From the NCBI GenBank assembly GCA_003667245.1, contig RCNN01000287.1, positions 1-33,105 on the forward strand: a stretch of 33,105 nt of DNA. The letters run 5' to 3'. Numbering within the stretch: the first letter of the stretch is position 1; the number at the start of each line of letters is the position of its first letter. Shown here in pieces: positions 18,825 through 28,734 of the stretch. This stretch comes from Heterostelium multicystogenum. Taxonomy: Eukaryota; Evosea; Eumycetozoa; Acytosteliales; Acytosteliaceae. The notes below the pieces were generated by a model. The model had not been told where the DNA came from, did no database searches, and worked only from the letters and a program-made list of their open reading frames with translations. Both the position numbers and the translations under genes were made by a program.

Positions 18825-20447
18825 ATGGCAACCCCTTCGCTGACCGCCTCCACCGCCTCCGTCACCAACGATCCCAAACCGCGCCTGGACAAAAAACCGG
18901 GCCTGGTGACGGTGATCATTTTCTTCGCCGTACTCGCCATGGGCCTGTTGTTCACCGCCTACAGCCTGATGCACGACATGCACGAGCTGGGCACGGTGGT
19001 CACCACCTGGACGCCGTTCCTCCTGCTGGGCGTGGCGCTGTTGATCGCCCTGGGCTTCGAGTTCGTCAACGGCTTCCACGACACCGCCAACGCGGTGGCC
19101 ACGGTGATTTACACCAACTCATTTGCCACCGCATTTCGCGGTGGTGTGGTCGGGCTTTTTCAACTTCCTCGGCGTGCTGCTATCCAGCGGCGCGGTGGCG
19201 TTCGGCATCATCGCCCTGCTGCCGGTAGAGCTGATTTTGCAGGTCGGCTCCTCCGCCGGCTTTGCGATGATCTTCGCGCTGTTGATCGCCGCGATCCTGT
19301 GGAACCTCGGCACCTGGTGGCTGGGGTTGCCGCGTCATCGTCCCACACCTTGATCGGCTCGATCATCGGCGTGGGCGTGGCCAACGCACTGATGCATGGC
19401 CGCGACGGCACCAGCGGTGTGGACTGGGGCCAGGCGATCAAGATCGGTTATGCGCTGCTGCTGTCGCCGCTGATCGGCTTCGCCTTCGCCCGCCCTGCTG
19501 TTGCTGGCGCTGCGGGCCTTCGTGAAAAATCGCTCGCTGTACAAAGCGCCAAAAGGCGATACCCCGCGCCTTGGTGGATTCGCGGCATGCTGATCGCCAC
19601 CTGCACCCGGTGTGTCGTTTGCCCACGGGTCCAACGACGGCCAAAAAGGTATGGCGCTGATACATGTTGATCCTGCGTGGCAACCCTGCCGATGGCCTAC
19701 GCGTTGAACCGCACCATGCCGGCCGGTGAGTTCGTTGCAGTTTGCCGCGGTGGGCCGAAGTCACACCCAGCAGCCCTGGTAAAAGCGGCGCCGCAACTGG
19801 CTCCCGCCGACTCTCGCGGCACCTTGTCGACCTACGTACGCACCAAGGAAGCCACCCCGGAACTGGTGCCCGCCCTGGCGGTCCATCACCGGGCATATCG
19901 GTGAGAAGTGAAGAGCTACGCCCCTCGCCGCCTTCCGGCCGAGGCCGTGGGCAACGTGCGTAACGACATGTACCTGACCAGCGAAAACCATCCGCCTGAA
20001 TGGACAAGGGCAAGGTCGGCAACTTCGATGCCGACACCCAGAACAAGCTTGCAACTGTTCAAGCAACAGATCGACAACGCCACACGGTTTATCCCGCTGT
20101 GGGTCAAGATCGCCGTGGCCATCGCCCTCGGGCTCGGCACCATGGTCGGCTGGAAACGTATCGTGGTGACCGTGGGCGAGAAGATCGGCAAGACCCACCT
20201 GACCTACGCCCAGGCGCATCCGCCGAGATGGTGGCGATGCTGACCATCGGCGCGGCAGACATGTATGGCTTGCCGGTGTCCACCACCCATGTGTTGTCGT
20301 CGGGTGTGGCCGGGACCATGGTGGCGAACGGCGGTGGCTTGCAGATGAAGACCATCCGCAACTTGCTGATGGGCCTGGGTGCTGACCTTGCCGGCGGCGA
20401 TTCTGTTATCGGGTAGCCTGTACTGGCTATTCACCCAATTGTTCTGA
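18825..20447 (+). CDS. PiT-family inorganic phosphate transporter, heavily frameshifted
   Basis: About 540 residues, an inner-membrane symporter for phosphate. The N-terminal part has [20 protein letters not shown] and the signature [20 protein letters not shown]. Further pieces in other frames include [39 protein letters not shown] and the second conserved block around [20 protein letters not shown]. The C-terminus in one frame ends [10 protein letters not shown] at a TGA at 20445-20447. The ATG at 18825 is taken from the first in-frame methionine before the conserved region. At least ten breaks occur, with the densest between 19490 and 20050. Length fits the long Pit type of Pseudomonas. 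Confidence 0.88.
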
Positions 20448-20461
20448 CACAACCCGATAAA

Positions 20462-20558
20462 AATGTGGGAGCGGGCTTGCTCGCGAATGCGGGGGGTGGC
20501 TCAGTCACAGACTTATTGACTGACACTCCGCTTTCGCGAGCAAGCCCGCTCCCACATT
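20462..20558. repeat. REP-type inverted repeat (GTGGGAGCGGGCTTGCTCGCG family)
   Basis: Arms at 20462-20492 and 20528-20558 match at 30 of 31 positions (AATGCGG against AAAGCGG). The loop carries CAGTCA and TGACTG, giving a second inner pairing. It separates the converging phosphate transporter and pxpC genes. Confidence 0.85.
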
Positions 20559-20581
20559 GGGTTCAGTGGTGAGTTCAGGTG

Positions 20582-21563
20582 CTAAACAACCCGCCCATCA
20601 CCTTCAGCCGCTTTTTGGTACACCCGCCGCGCCTCCAACGCTTCCTCCAGCGTCACCGCCACAAACCCCGCCCGCTGGTTCGGTTGCATCTGCCCGATCA
20701 GATCCAGGTCGGCACTGATCACCGTGCCAATCATCGCGTAGCCCCCGCCCGACACCGCGTCCCGGTGCAGCACAATAGGCTCCAGGCCCGCCGGCACCTG
20801 GATCGAACCGGATGGGGTAGCAACTGTCGACGATGTTCGACGGGAACGGACCCGGCGCCAAAACGGTTGTTCGCGTGTGCTGAAAGCTCAAGGCATTGCC
20901 GCCCTTGAAGCGATAGCCGATGCGGTCGGCCTCCGACCCCACCGCCAGGGCTCGCAAAAAAGCTGCTTTTGGCGGCGGGCGTCAGTCGCTCGTAATACAG
21001 CCCCGGCACCACCCGCCAGGGTCACGTCCCCACCCACCGATTGGCGCAACGCCATGGGCAAACTGTTCCCCCGCCCGGCCTTTGCCGCTGGCTTCGCCCA
21101 CGGGCAGTTCATCACCCTCCACCAGCCGCCGCCCCTGAAACCCGCCAAATGCGCCGAGGGTGTAAGTCGAGCGACTGCCCAACACCAGCGGCACATCGAT
21201 GCCACCGGCCACCGCCAGGTAAGTCCGCGCGCCGGGCCCTGGGAAATTCAAGCGCAGCACTTGCCCGGCCCGCACTTCAAGAACGCGGTGTCCTGATGCC
21301 ACCACTACGCCGTCCAGGCGCGGCGACATCAGCGCCCCGCACAACGCCACCAGGGCATCCTGCTGAAACTCCAGCTCCGGCCCGATCAACGTGCATTCCA
21401 GCCGGCAGCGCCGATGGGGTTGCCCACCAGGTGGTTGGCCGCGCCTCAACGCGTATTGGTCCAGGGCGCCGGATGGCGGGATGCCGAGGTGGTAATAAAC
21501 CTTTTCGCGGCCAAGATCCTGCAACGGAGGTGGCGAGGCCGGGTTTTGAGTACCTTGATCAAT
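20582..21563 (-). CDS. pxpC: 5-oxoprolinase subunit PxpC (biotin-dependent carboxyltransferase-like), frameshifted
   Basis: About 325 residues, the third subunit of the ATP-dependent 5-oxoprolinase that opens 5-oxo-L-proline to glutamate. Characteristic pieces are QDLGREKVYYHLGIPPSGAL with DQYAL, RTYLAVAGGIDVPLVLGSRS and the C-terminal IGTVISADLDLIGQMQPNQR ending in a TAG at 20582-20584. The start is an estimate: the sequence near 21558-21563 reads ATTGATC where one extra T would hide an ATG overlapping the pxpB stop. Breaks are near 21545, 21425, 21290, 20960, 20880 and 20810. Last gene of the pxpA-B-C operon. Confidence 0.87.
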
Positions 21564-22439
21564 GCCAGCGCCTCCTGCAGGGTTTTCGGGTAACCGATGG
21601 GGTCGGCGAGACAGGCGTCGAGGGAAAACTCCACCGGGCGGATGCGCAGGTCGAAGCGCCCTGCGTCCACTTCTGCCACGGCCAGGTCATAGGCGTCGCG
21701 GTCCATGGGTTTGAACTGCACGATGTCGCCGGGGCGGAAGAACACCATGTGCTCTTTCAGGTAAGCCAGTTGCTGTTGCGGGTCGTAGATCGCGCCGGGG
21801 TGACGCCGAAACATCTGGTAACCGCCGGCGCCGCGTACCGAATAGATACAGCCAAAGCAGCCGCCGTGGCCGAGGGTCAATTTCGGCGTGTCGGTGCGTG
21901 GGCGCAGGTACTTGGGCACCTGCAACTGCCGCTCGCGTTCCACCATCTGGAACATGAACGGCAAGCCCGCCACAAACCCCACCATCGAGACAAACCACGG
22001 CGCGCCACTGTGGGCCGCGATAAACGCGTCCACATCCGCCAGGCCGTTGATCCGCGCTGCGTATTCCAGGTCGGTACCGGTCGGGTCCTGATGACGGTCG
22101 CGAAAGCGCATTCAGGGTGTCATGGGTCCAGGGGTCGTTGTACAGCACCGGGATTTCGATGATGCGGGTGTGCAAGGTGCGTTCGGCCACGGCCTGGGCT
22201 TCGGCGCTTTGTACCGCGTCGAGCAACACGTGGGGCGCGATGCGGTCCGGGTCGAAACGAATCTGGAACGAGGCATTTGCCAGGCAGACGTCCAGCACAC
22301 CGTCCAGGGCCAGGCGTTCCACCGCACGGGTGACGGCCATGCCCTTGAAGAAAGCCTCCAGGGACATGCTCTCGCTGACCTCGGCAAACAGGTGTTCATC
22401 ACCGCCAAAGCTGTAGCGGATCGGGGAAGATTCAGCCAT
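21560..22439 (-). CDS. pxpB: 5-oxoprolinase subunit PxpB (KipI-like), one or two frameshifts
   Basis: About 290 residues. The first piece starts at ATG 22439 after AGAGGAA and carries IRYSFGGDEHLFAEVSESMS and IIEIPVLYNDPWTHDTLNA. After a break near 22110 the rest is continuous: INGLADVDAFIAAHSGAPWF, SMVGFVAGLPFMFQMVERER, KLTLGHGGCFGCIYSVRGAG and FFRPGDIVQFKPMDRDAYD. This is the KipI/allophanate-hydrolase-subunit-1 fold that pairs with PxpC. It is longer than the roughly 220-residue E. coli protein, with an extra N-terminal ferredoxin-like part. The stop is obscured by an indel at the junction with pxpC. Middle gene of the operon. Confidence 0.87.
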
Positions 22440-22516
22440 GTCTGTTCCTCTTGGAATCATTGTAGAAAGGCAGGCAAAAAAATCAGTCAGACCCGGTGTC
22501 TGCGCACCGGTGTCGG

Positions 22517-23278
22517 TCAGCGGGGTGTGCGTACTTCGATGCCCGCCTGATCCAGCGCTTCACGGGTGGCTTCCACCAGTTCAAGGGCGCCGGGGGGTGT
22601 CGCTGTGCAGGCAAATGGAATCGAATTCGATAAACAGGTCTTCGCCTTCAACCGTACGTACCAGCCCGGTCTGGCAAGCCCGTAGTACGCGTGCCGCGAC
22701 CGTTGCCGGATCCAGCGCCCGCACATTGCGGGTAAACACGATGGAGCCCGTGAGATCGTACTCACGGTCGGCGTAAAACTCCCGCACCACTGGCTGGCCA
22801 AGTTCCTTGGCGATACGCCAGATCACCGAATTCGGCATGCAATACAGCAGCAGCGTGGGCTTCCAGCCGTTGCAGGTTTTCCACCAGCAAACGCGCCGCT
22901 TCTTCATCCCGCGCCAGGTGCATGTACAGCGCGCCGTGGGGCTTAATGTGTTGCAGCGTGAGGCCCTGCACCCGGGCGATTTCCCGCAGGGCGCCGAGTT
23001 GATAGAGCATGTCGTCCACCAGTTCCTGGGCCGGGGCGTTGATATGGCGTCGGCCAAAACCCACGAGGTCGCGAAAACCCGGGTGCGCGCCAATCGCCAC
23101 GCCCAACTGCTTGGCGCGTTCGACGGTGCGGCGCATGGTGCCCGGGTCGCCGGCGTGAAAGCCGGTGGCGATGTTGGCCGAGCTGATGTAGGCCATCAGT
23201 TCGCTGTCGAACGCCGTCGCCGATGGTCCCAGGGGCCGAAGCCTTCGCCCATGCCGAATTGAAATCCACTGCCTGCAT
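22517..23278 (-). CDS. pxpA: 5-oxoprolinase subunit PxpA (LamB/YcsF family), frameshifted
   Basis: About 252 residues. The LamB/YcsF core is clear in [40 protein letters not shown] and [20 protein letters not shown], with the metal or substrate-binding histidines. A second frame carries [20 protein letters not shown]. The end, [20 protein letters not shown], is in a third. The start is the ATG at 23278 (QAVDFNS); the acidic motif normally following DFN is lost to breaks near 23245 and 23205. Others are near 22860 and 22595. First gene of pxpA-B-C, 77 bases before pxpB, divergent from a LysR gene that probably controls the operon. Confidence 0.88.
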
Positions 23279-23346
23279 CGGGGTCGCTCCGTTGAAGTTC
23301 TTGCGATGGAAATTAGGCTGCGGCTTGACCCCTTGGGAAAGATCTA

Positions 23347-23372
23347 TTATCAGATGGCCCATCTTCTGAAAA
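23347..23372. promoter_or_regulatory. Candidate LysR-type operator upstream of pxpA
   Basis: TTATCAGA and TCTGAAAA are inverted half-sites matching at seven of eight positions with ten bases between, 70 bases upstream of the pxpA start and on the regulator-facing side of it. The inverted GAT/ATC character and position fit a LysR-type binding site. The assignment is inference from position and symmetry only. Confidence 0.35.
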
Positions 23373-23390
23373 TCAGATACCGATACTGAT

Positions 23391-23498
23391 CGTTCCCACG
23401 CTCCGCGTGGGAATGCCGCCCTGGACGCTCTGCGTCCACCTTTGAAATCGTGACGCAGAGCGTCACAGGATGCCGTTCCCACGCAGAGCGTGGGAACG
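23391..23498. repeat. Cluster of nested hairpins (GTTCCCACGC...GCGTGGGAAC element)
   Basis: Four hairpins follow each other: 23391-23414 (GTTCCCACG/CGTGGGAA), 23422-23438 (TGGACGC/GCGTCCA), 23451-23465 (TGACGC/GCGTCA) and 23474-23498 (CGTTCCCACGC/GCGTGGGAACG). The two halves are also imperfect inverted copies of each other over about 48 bases, so the whole element can fold into one large structure. It ends 12 bases before the start codon of the LysR gene. Similar intergenic repeats are common in Pseudomonas. Confidence 0.85.
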
Positions 23499-23510
23499 AG
23501 CGGAGAAACC

Positions 23511-24428
23511 ATGTCCCTGACCCTGCGCCAAATCCGCTACTTCGTCGCCACCGCCGAAATCGGCCAGATCTCCCAGGCGGCGATTCACCTGAACATCTCC
23601 AATCGGCGGTGACCACCGCGATCAAGGAGCTGGAAGCGATGCTCGGCGCGCAGCTATTCGTGCGCTCGGCCCAGGGCATGAGCCTGACCGACGCCGGGCG
23701 GCATTTCCTCAACCGGGCGTATGTGATTGTGCGCAGCGTCGACGATGCCCTGAACAGCCCGCTGCCGGACTACCGCGCCAGCGGCGTATTGCGGGTGGCC
23801 GCCAGCTACACCGTGCTCGGTTACTTCCTGCCGCACCACTTGCAGCGCATGGAACACTGGGCACCCGGACGTGACCATCGAGGTGTTCGAACAGGAACGC
23901 CAGGCCATCGAACACGGCCTGCTCAACGGCCAGTTCGACATGGCCGTGGTGCTCACCGCCAACCTCACCCACGCGGATATCGTCTCGGAAATCCTCTTCA
24001 ACTCCGAACGCCGCCTGTGGCTGCCCAGCCATCACCCGTTGTGCGAACGCCCCGCCGTGAGCCTCGCCGATGTGGCCAGGGAGCCGTACATTTTCCTCAC
24101 CGTCGACGAAGCCGAACAAAGCGCCATGCGCTACTGGGAACAGGCCGGGCAAACCCCCAAGGTGCGGCTGCGCACCAGTTCGGTGGAGGCAGTGCGCAGC
24201 ATGGTCGCCAACGGCAGCGGCGTGGCGATCTTGTCAGACCTGGTGCATCGCCCGTGGTCACTGGAAGGCAAACGCATCGAAACCGTGAGCGTCACCGACA
24301 AGGTCACGCCCATGAGCGTCGGCCTGGCCTGGCACCGCGAGCGCGATTTCACGCCGGCGATGCAGGCGTTTCGGGATTACTTCCATGATGCATTCCTGGC
24401 GCCGCAGCAGTTGTCTGCCCGGCGTTGA
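23511..24428 (+). CDS. LysR-family regulator divergent from pxpABC, two frameshifts
   Basis: About 305 residues. HTH: LRQIRYFVATAEIGQISQAA with IHLNIS, then after a break near 23600 VTTAIKELEAMLGAQLFVRS. The effector domain continues in EVFEQERQAIEHGLLNGQFD and RTSSVEAVRSMVANGSGVAI after a break near 23865. The ATG at 23511 gives the standard LysR start SLTLRQIRYF. It is divergent from the oxoprolinase operon, so a 5-oxoproline-responsive activator is a reasonable guess. The last 80 bases overlap, tail to tail, the reading frame of the next LysR gene. Confidence 0.9.
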
Positions 24429-25319
24429 AAGCAGCCTGCAAGGTGGCGGCCAGCCAATCCATGAACACCCGCACCCGCAGCGGCAAATGCCGTTGGCCGG
24501 CGTACAGCAGGGACACGTCCAGTGCCGGCGCCGGATAGTCCGGCAGCACCGCCACCAACTCGCCGCTGGCCAGTTGATCGTGAATGCCCAGGGCGGGCAC
24601 CTGGGTCAGGCCAAAGCCGCCGATGCACGCCGCCCGGTAAGCGTCGGTGCTGTTGACGTGACGCGCCCGGCCATGGGAATCCGCTGCACCTTGTTGCCTT
24701 GTACGTATTCAAACCCTGGGGAACGTGAGCCCAGCGGGCGTACGTAATGCACCAACTGATGGTGAGCCAAATCAGCGAGCGTCCTGGGTACGCCGTGGCG
24801 CTTCAGGTACGCAGCACTGGCGCAGTTGATCACCGGCATGCTGCACAACAAGCGGGCTACCACCGACTGGTCCGGCTGCGCACCGACGCGCAAGACGCAG
24901 TCGAAACCTTCCGCCAGCAAATCAACCTGGCGGTCGGTGCTGCTGATTTCCAGCTCGATCAGCGGGTGCAGGTCCATGAACTCGGGCAGGCGCGGCAGGA
25001 TCAATTCCCGGGCCATGACATTGGGCATGTCCACCCGAATGCGCCCCGCCAGCTGCGCTTCATCCTGGCGAAACAAGCCTTCCAGCTCTTCCATGTGCGA
25101 CAGCAAATCCTTGCTGCGCTCATACAGCACGCGCCCGTCCTGGGTCGCCTGAACCTTGCGCGTGGTGCGCTGCAACAGGCGCGCGCCCAGCAACTCTTCC
25201 AGCGCCTGCACATGCTCGGAAACCGTGGAGCGCGGCAAGCCCAGGCTCTCGCCCGCCTGGGTGAAACTCGACAGTTCGGCAACGCGCACGAAGGTACGCA
25301 GCAACTCTAGTTTGTTCAT
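24349..25319 (-). CDS. LysR-family regulator paired with SDR gene, one or two frameshifts
   Basis: About 320 residues. Clean N-terminal piece from ATG 25319: NKLELLRTFVRVAELSSFTQ and AGESLGLPRSTVSEHVQALE (HTH), RIRVDMPNVMARELILPRLP (start of the effector domain) and DLLAEGFDCVLRVGAQPDQS. After a break near 24655 the rest reads GIHDQLASGELVAVLPDYPA and VFMDWLAATLQAAF. This is the subgroup near Pseudomonas DmlR/PtxR-like regulators that commonly sits beside oxidoreductases. The frame continues past the usual end into a 20-residue tail encoded opposite the neighbouring LysR gene. Divergent from the SDR at 25431. Confidence 0.9.
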
Positions 25320-25332
25320 GGGATTGTTCGCC

Positions 25333-25386
25333 TTATCCGGCCAGTGATTCCGGCATAGCTCTGTTTATCACGTTATGGCCGGACAA
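25333..25386. promoter_or_regulatory. Candidate paired operator between LysR and SDR genes
   Basis: TTATCCGGCCA at 25333-25343 and TGGCCGGACAA at 25376-25386 are inverted copies matching at 10 of 11 positions, 32 bases apart, within the 111-base divergent gap. A third GATTCCGGCAT lies between them. Placement fits a LysR tetramer contacting two sites; no binding evidence. Confidence 0.45.
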
Positions 25387-25430
25387 ATACACTCAATCCC
25401 ACGAACCATCACACGCTCGAGGACTTCACC

Positions 25431-26188
25431 ATGACCCGTAAAATCGCACTCATCACCGGCGCCAGCCGCGGCCTGGGCAAAAGCGCTGCGCTGCACCTGG
25501 CGGCACAAGGCGTCGACATTATCGGTACCTACAACAGCGCGGCGGACGAAGCCCAGGCCGTGGTCGCCCAAGTCGAAGCGCTGGGCGGCAAGGCGGCCAT
25601 GCTGCAACTGGACGTCAGCCAGAGTTCCACCTTCGAGGCGTTCACCGCCCAGGTCGGCTCGGTATTGAAGGACGTGTTCGGCCAGGCGCACTTCAACTTC
25701 CTGATCAACAACGCCGGGATCGGCGCCCACGCCAGCTTCGCCGACACCACCGAAGCGCAGTTCGACCAACTGGTGGCGATCCACTTCAAGGGCCCGTTTT
25801 TCCTGACCCAGAAGCTGCTGCCGCTGATCAGCGACGGTGGCCGCATCATCAATATCTCCAGCGGCCTGGCGCGCTTCAGCCTGCCGGGTTATTCGGCCTA
25901 TGCCTCGATGAAAGGCGCGGTGGAAGTGCTGACCCGCTACCAGGCCAAGGAACTGGGTGCCCGTGGCATCACCGTGAACACCCTGGCCCCCGGCGCGATT
26001 GCCACCGACTTCAGCGGCGGCGTGGTGCGCGACAATCCGGACGTGAACGCGATGGTCGCCAACAACACCGCCCTCGGTCGCGCAGGCTTGCCGGATGATA
26101 TCGGCGGGGCGATTTCCACCCTGCTGGCCGACGGCAGCAACTGGATCACCGGCAACGGGTCGAGGCCTCGGGCGGGATGTTTCTGTAA
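25431..26188 (+). CDS. SDR-family oxidoreductase
   Basis: About 252 residues. Rossmann motif TGASRGLG near residues 9-16, NNAGIGAHASF, active-site serine in INISSGLARFSLPGYSAY and the YASMK pair; a typical PG motif is present in LAPGAIATDF. As written the frame is open past 26188, but one missing C near 26156 (GGCAACGGG) shifts it; in the corrected frame the normal C-terminal SGGMFL and a TAA at 26186-26188 follow. It resembles 3-oxoacyl-ACP reductase-like and glucose-dehydrogenase-like SDRs; the substrate is unknown. Flanked by two LysR genes, divergent from one and 57 bases ahead of the other. Confidence 0.92.
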
Positions 26189-26245
26189 CGCGCTCGGATT
26201 CTCCGCTAGCATCAATGCTTTCGGATACCTGACAGGCAATCACCC

Positions 26246-27154
26246 ATGAGTTTTGATCCTGGACTGGCCGGCGGCATGGGCGTACTGGCCGCCGTGGTCG
26301 ACAGCGGCAGTTTCGCCCGCGCCGCCGACAGCCTGGAGATGACGCCTTCGGGGTCAGCCGGGCTATTTCGCGGCTGGAAAAACGCTTGGGCATCCGCCTG
26401 TTCGACCGCACTACCCGCTCGGTGCAATTGACCGACGAAGGTCGGCGTTTCTACCAGGAAATCGCCCCGCTGCTGGCCGGCCTGGAAGAAGCCGCCAGCT
26501 CGGCGGCCGACAGCGCCCTGACGGTTCGCGGGCGGTTGCGGGTGAACATCGACCCGTACTTTTCGCGGCTGGTGCTGGGGCCGGTGCTGGGTGAATTCAT
26601 GAGCCAATACCCGCAGCTGCAGTTGGACCTGCACACGCGGGATCAAACTCGGGGACCTGGTGGCGGATGGCTTTGACCTGGCCATCCGTTTTGGCATTCC
26701 GCAATCGTCCTCGCTGATCGCCCGCAAGCTGATGGAAGTGCGGGTGCTGACGTTGGCCTCGCCAGCTTATCTCGAGCGGCATGGTCGCCCTTCACACCCC
26801 AAGGACCTGGAAGACGGCCAGCACGTGTGCATCGACTTTCGCGACTCCCAGACCGGCCGGCCGTTTGGCTGGGAATTCCACCGGCCGGGCGAGCAGGTCA
26901 ACATCGCCACCAGCGGGCGGCTGGTGGTCAACGATGCCGGGACCTTGTACAGCGTGTGCGAACACGGCCATGCAGTGGCGCAAATGCTCGACCTTGGGCT
27001 GGCACCGGCGCTGGAATCCGGCGCGTTGATCGAGTTGTTTCCCGACTGGCCCGACGAGCGTTTCCCGTTGTATGCCTTCTACCCGTCGCGGCATTTGCCG
27101 GCGGCCAAGGTGCGGGCATTCCTCGATTTTGTGGCCGCCCTACAACCCCTGTAG
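26246..27154 (+). CDS. LysR-family transcriptional regulator, two frameshifts
   Basis: About 303 residues. The HTH starts GVLAAVVDSGSFARAADSLE and, after a break near 26352, continues AISRLEKRLGIRLFDRTTRS. The effector domain follows: RLRVNIDPYFSRLVLGPVLG, then after a break near 26648 DLVADGFDLAIRFGIPQSSS and PAYLERHGRPSHPKDLEDGQ. End at 27154 in DFVAALQPL. The ATG at 26246 is the first methionine before the HTH. It lies downstream of the SDR on the same strand and may belong to that unit or act on its own promoter. Confidence 0.9.
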
Positions 27155-27215
27155 GAGCTGGCTTGCCGGCGATGACGTATCCAAAATTGCCATCGCCGGC
27201 AAACCGGACTCCTAC
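27151..27215. repeat. REP-type inverted repeat, short imperfect copy
   Basis: GTAGGAGCTGGCTTGCCGGC at 27151-27170 pairs imperfectly with GCCGGCAAACCGGACTCCTA ending at 27214. It is shorter than the other copies, with differences in both arms. It overlaps the stop of the LysR gene and ends next to the stop of the converging PACE gene. Confidence 0.7.
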
Positions 27216-27649
27216 GCGGTGCGCATCCGTTTCTGCATAATCCGCTCCCGCGCGGCGTCATACGCCCAGTGATACACATAGGTGTACGGCAGGAAAAACA
27301 GCAACACGCCGATGTCGAGGATAAACGCCTGCATCAGGCTGATGTTCAGCCACCAGGCAATCAACGGCACACAGATCGCCACCAGCCCGCCTTCAAACAT
27401 CAACGCATGCACCACGCGGGTCCACACCCCGCCGGACAGTTGCAGGCGCGCCTTGAGACGGTCGAACAGGCCGTTGAAAATCACATTCCAGGCCAGTGCC
27501 ATAAGGCTGATGGCCAAGGTCACGACGCCCATCTCCAGGGCAGGTTTATCCATGATCCACGCTAGCAGCGGTGTACAGATCAACAAGGCCAATCCTTCAA
27601 AACCAATGGCCTGCCAAACGCGTTCAGTAATCGACTTGGTGGGTGTCAT
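27212..27649 (-). CDS. PACE-family (AceI-like) biocide efflux transporter
   Basis: An uninterrupted gene of 145 residues with four membrane helices in two tandem bacterial transmembrane pair domains. First half: WQAIGFEGLALLICTPLLAW and SLMALAWNVIFNGLFDRLKA. Second half: VVHALMFEGGLVAICVPLIA and PYTYVYHWAYD. The membrane-embedded glutamates in FEG and the WN...FD motif are those of the PACE family, proton-coupled exporters of chlorhexidine-like biocides and short-chain polyamines. The ATG at 27649 has GGAGAA upstream and matches family length; in-frame codons upstream to 27721 are not needed. Divergent from a LysR gene, as in the AceI-AceR arrangement. Confidence 0.93.
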   Translation of the reverse strand: MTPTKSITERVWQAIGFEGLALLICTPLLAWIMDKPALEMGVVTLAISLMALAWNVIFNGLFDRLKARLQLSGGVWTRVVHALMFEGGLVAICVPLIAWWLNISLMQAFILDIGVLLFFLPYTYVYHWAYDAARERIMQKRMRTA

Positions 27650-27738
27650 GACCCGTTCTCCGTGAGTGACGATGGTTGCCATCATTACCCTTTGACTCGA
27701 TACTTCATAACCAGTAACCATCGATCAAGGCGATAGTC

Positions 27739-28592
27739 ATGGCATCCCACGAAGTGCTTCAGGCGTTTGTGCAGGCGGCGACCCACGGTTCGTTTTCAGC
27801 GGCGGCGCGCAAGCTGGGCAAGAGCCAGTCCACCGTCAGCGCGGCGGTGGCCAGCCTGGAGATTGACCTGGATGTGGTGCTGTTTGATCGCAGCAGCCGC
27901 AAGCCGACGCTGACCCCGGCCGGGCACGTGCTGCTGCAACGCGCCGAGCAGGTGCTGGAAGCCAGCAGCCGCCTGGAGTTGGCGGCCAGTCAGTTATCCC
28001 AGGGGTTGGAACCGAAGCTGAGTATCGCGATGTCCGATACGTATCAGTCGGACCGTTTCGAAACCGCCCTCAGCGCCTTCGAACAGCGCTACCCGGACCT
28101 GGAGCTGGAATGCCTGATCGCCGAATGCGAGGACTTGATCGCCCTGGTGCAAAGTGGCCGGGCGCAGATTGCGTTTATCGAGATGCAGGAGGTTTACCCG
28201 CCGGACCTCACCAGCACCACCGTGGAAGAGCGCACGGAAATCGCGCTGTTTGTCTCACCCAGACATCCGCTGGCGAAACCTTGCGGACATCGACCAGCAA
28301 ACCCTGGAACAACACCGCGAACTGCGCCTGGCGAGCATCATCAACCCGAATGAAACCCGCGGCCTGGGCCGGGTGTGGTCAGCGCCCAGTTACTGATGCT
28401 GATGGAAATGGCACAACTGGGTTTGGCTGGGCACCGCTGCCGCGCTGGCTGGTGGAGCGGTTTGGCGGCGACCACCTGTGTGAAATCAAGGCCCGGGGCT
28501 GGCCGCGCTCGGTGGCGGTGGACGCGTTGTGGTCACGCCAGCATCCGCCCGGCCCGGCCGGCAGTTGGCTGCTGGGCAAGATGCTGGAATAA
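27739..28592 (+). CDS. LysR-family regulator divergent from PACE transporter, frameshifted
   Basis: About 285 residues. The HTH is intact: VLQAFVQAATHGSFSAAARK and SQSTVSAAVASLEIDLDVVL. The effector domain runs SIAMSDTYQSDRFETALSAF and LIALVQSGRAQIAFIEMQEV. Breaks near 28273, 28385 and 28425 move the end through other frames (LRLASIINPNETRGLGRVWS, then WLVERFGGDHLCEIKARGWP) to a stop at 28592. The ATG at 27739 is the natural start. Likely controls the efflux gene across an 89-base gap in which ATGGTT and AACCAT occur as inverted half-sites. Confidence 0.9.
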
Positions 28593-28626
28593 CGCCGGAA
28601 CACACTATTCGCAACAATGAAGATCA

Positions 28627-28697
28627 AATGTGTGGCTTGCCTGCGATAGCGGTGTGTCAGTCACCACCGCTATCGCAGGCAAGCCAGCTCCCACATT
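28627..28697. repeat. REP-type inverted repeat (GTGGGAGCTGGCTTGCC family), one arm shortened
   Basis: The right arm (28665-28697) is a full copy of the family seen at 18667-18697. The left arm lacks five bases (GGAGC) after AATGTG. It lies between two converging LysR genes. Confidence 0.85.
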
Positions 28698-28734
28698 GAA
28701 TTTGCGGTGAATTCAAAGGCGCCGTCAGGCGGCT

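Noticed and set aside
21041..22162. 373-codon plus-strand open frame
   Set aside because: It is opposite pxpB and pxpC, which carry clear family motifs; its translation is low-complexity and unrecognisable.
25368..26411. 347-codon minus-strand open frame opposite the second SDR
   Set aside because: Shadow of an SDR gene and the following LysR start; no family motif.
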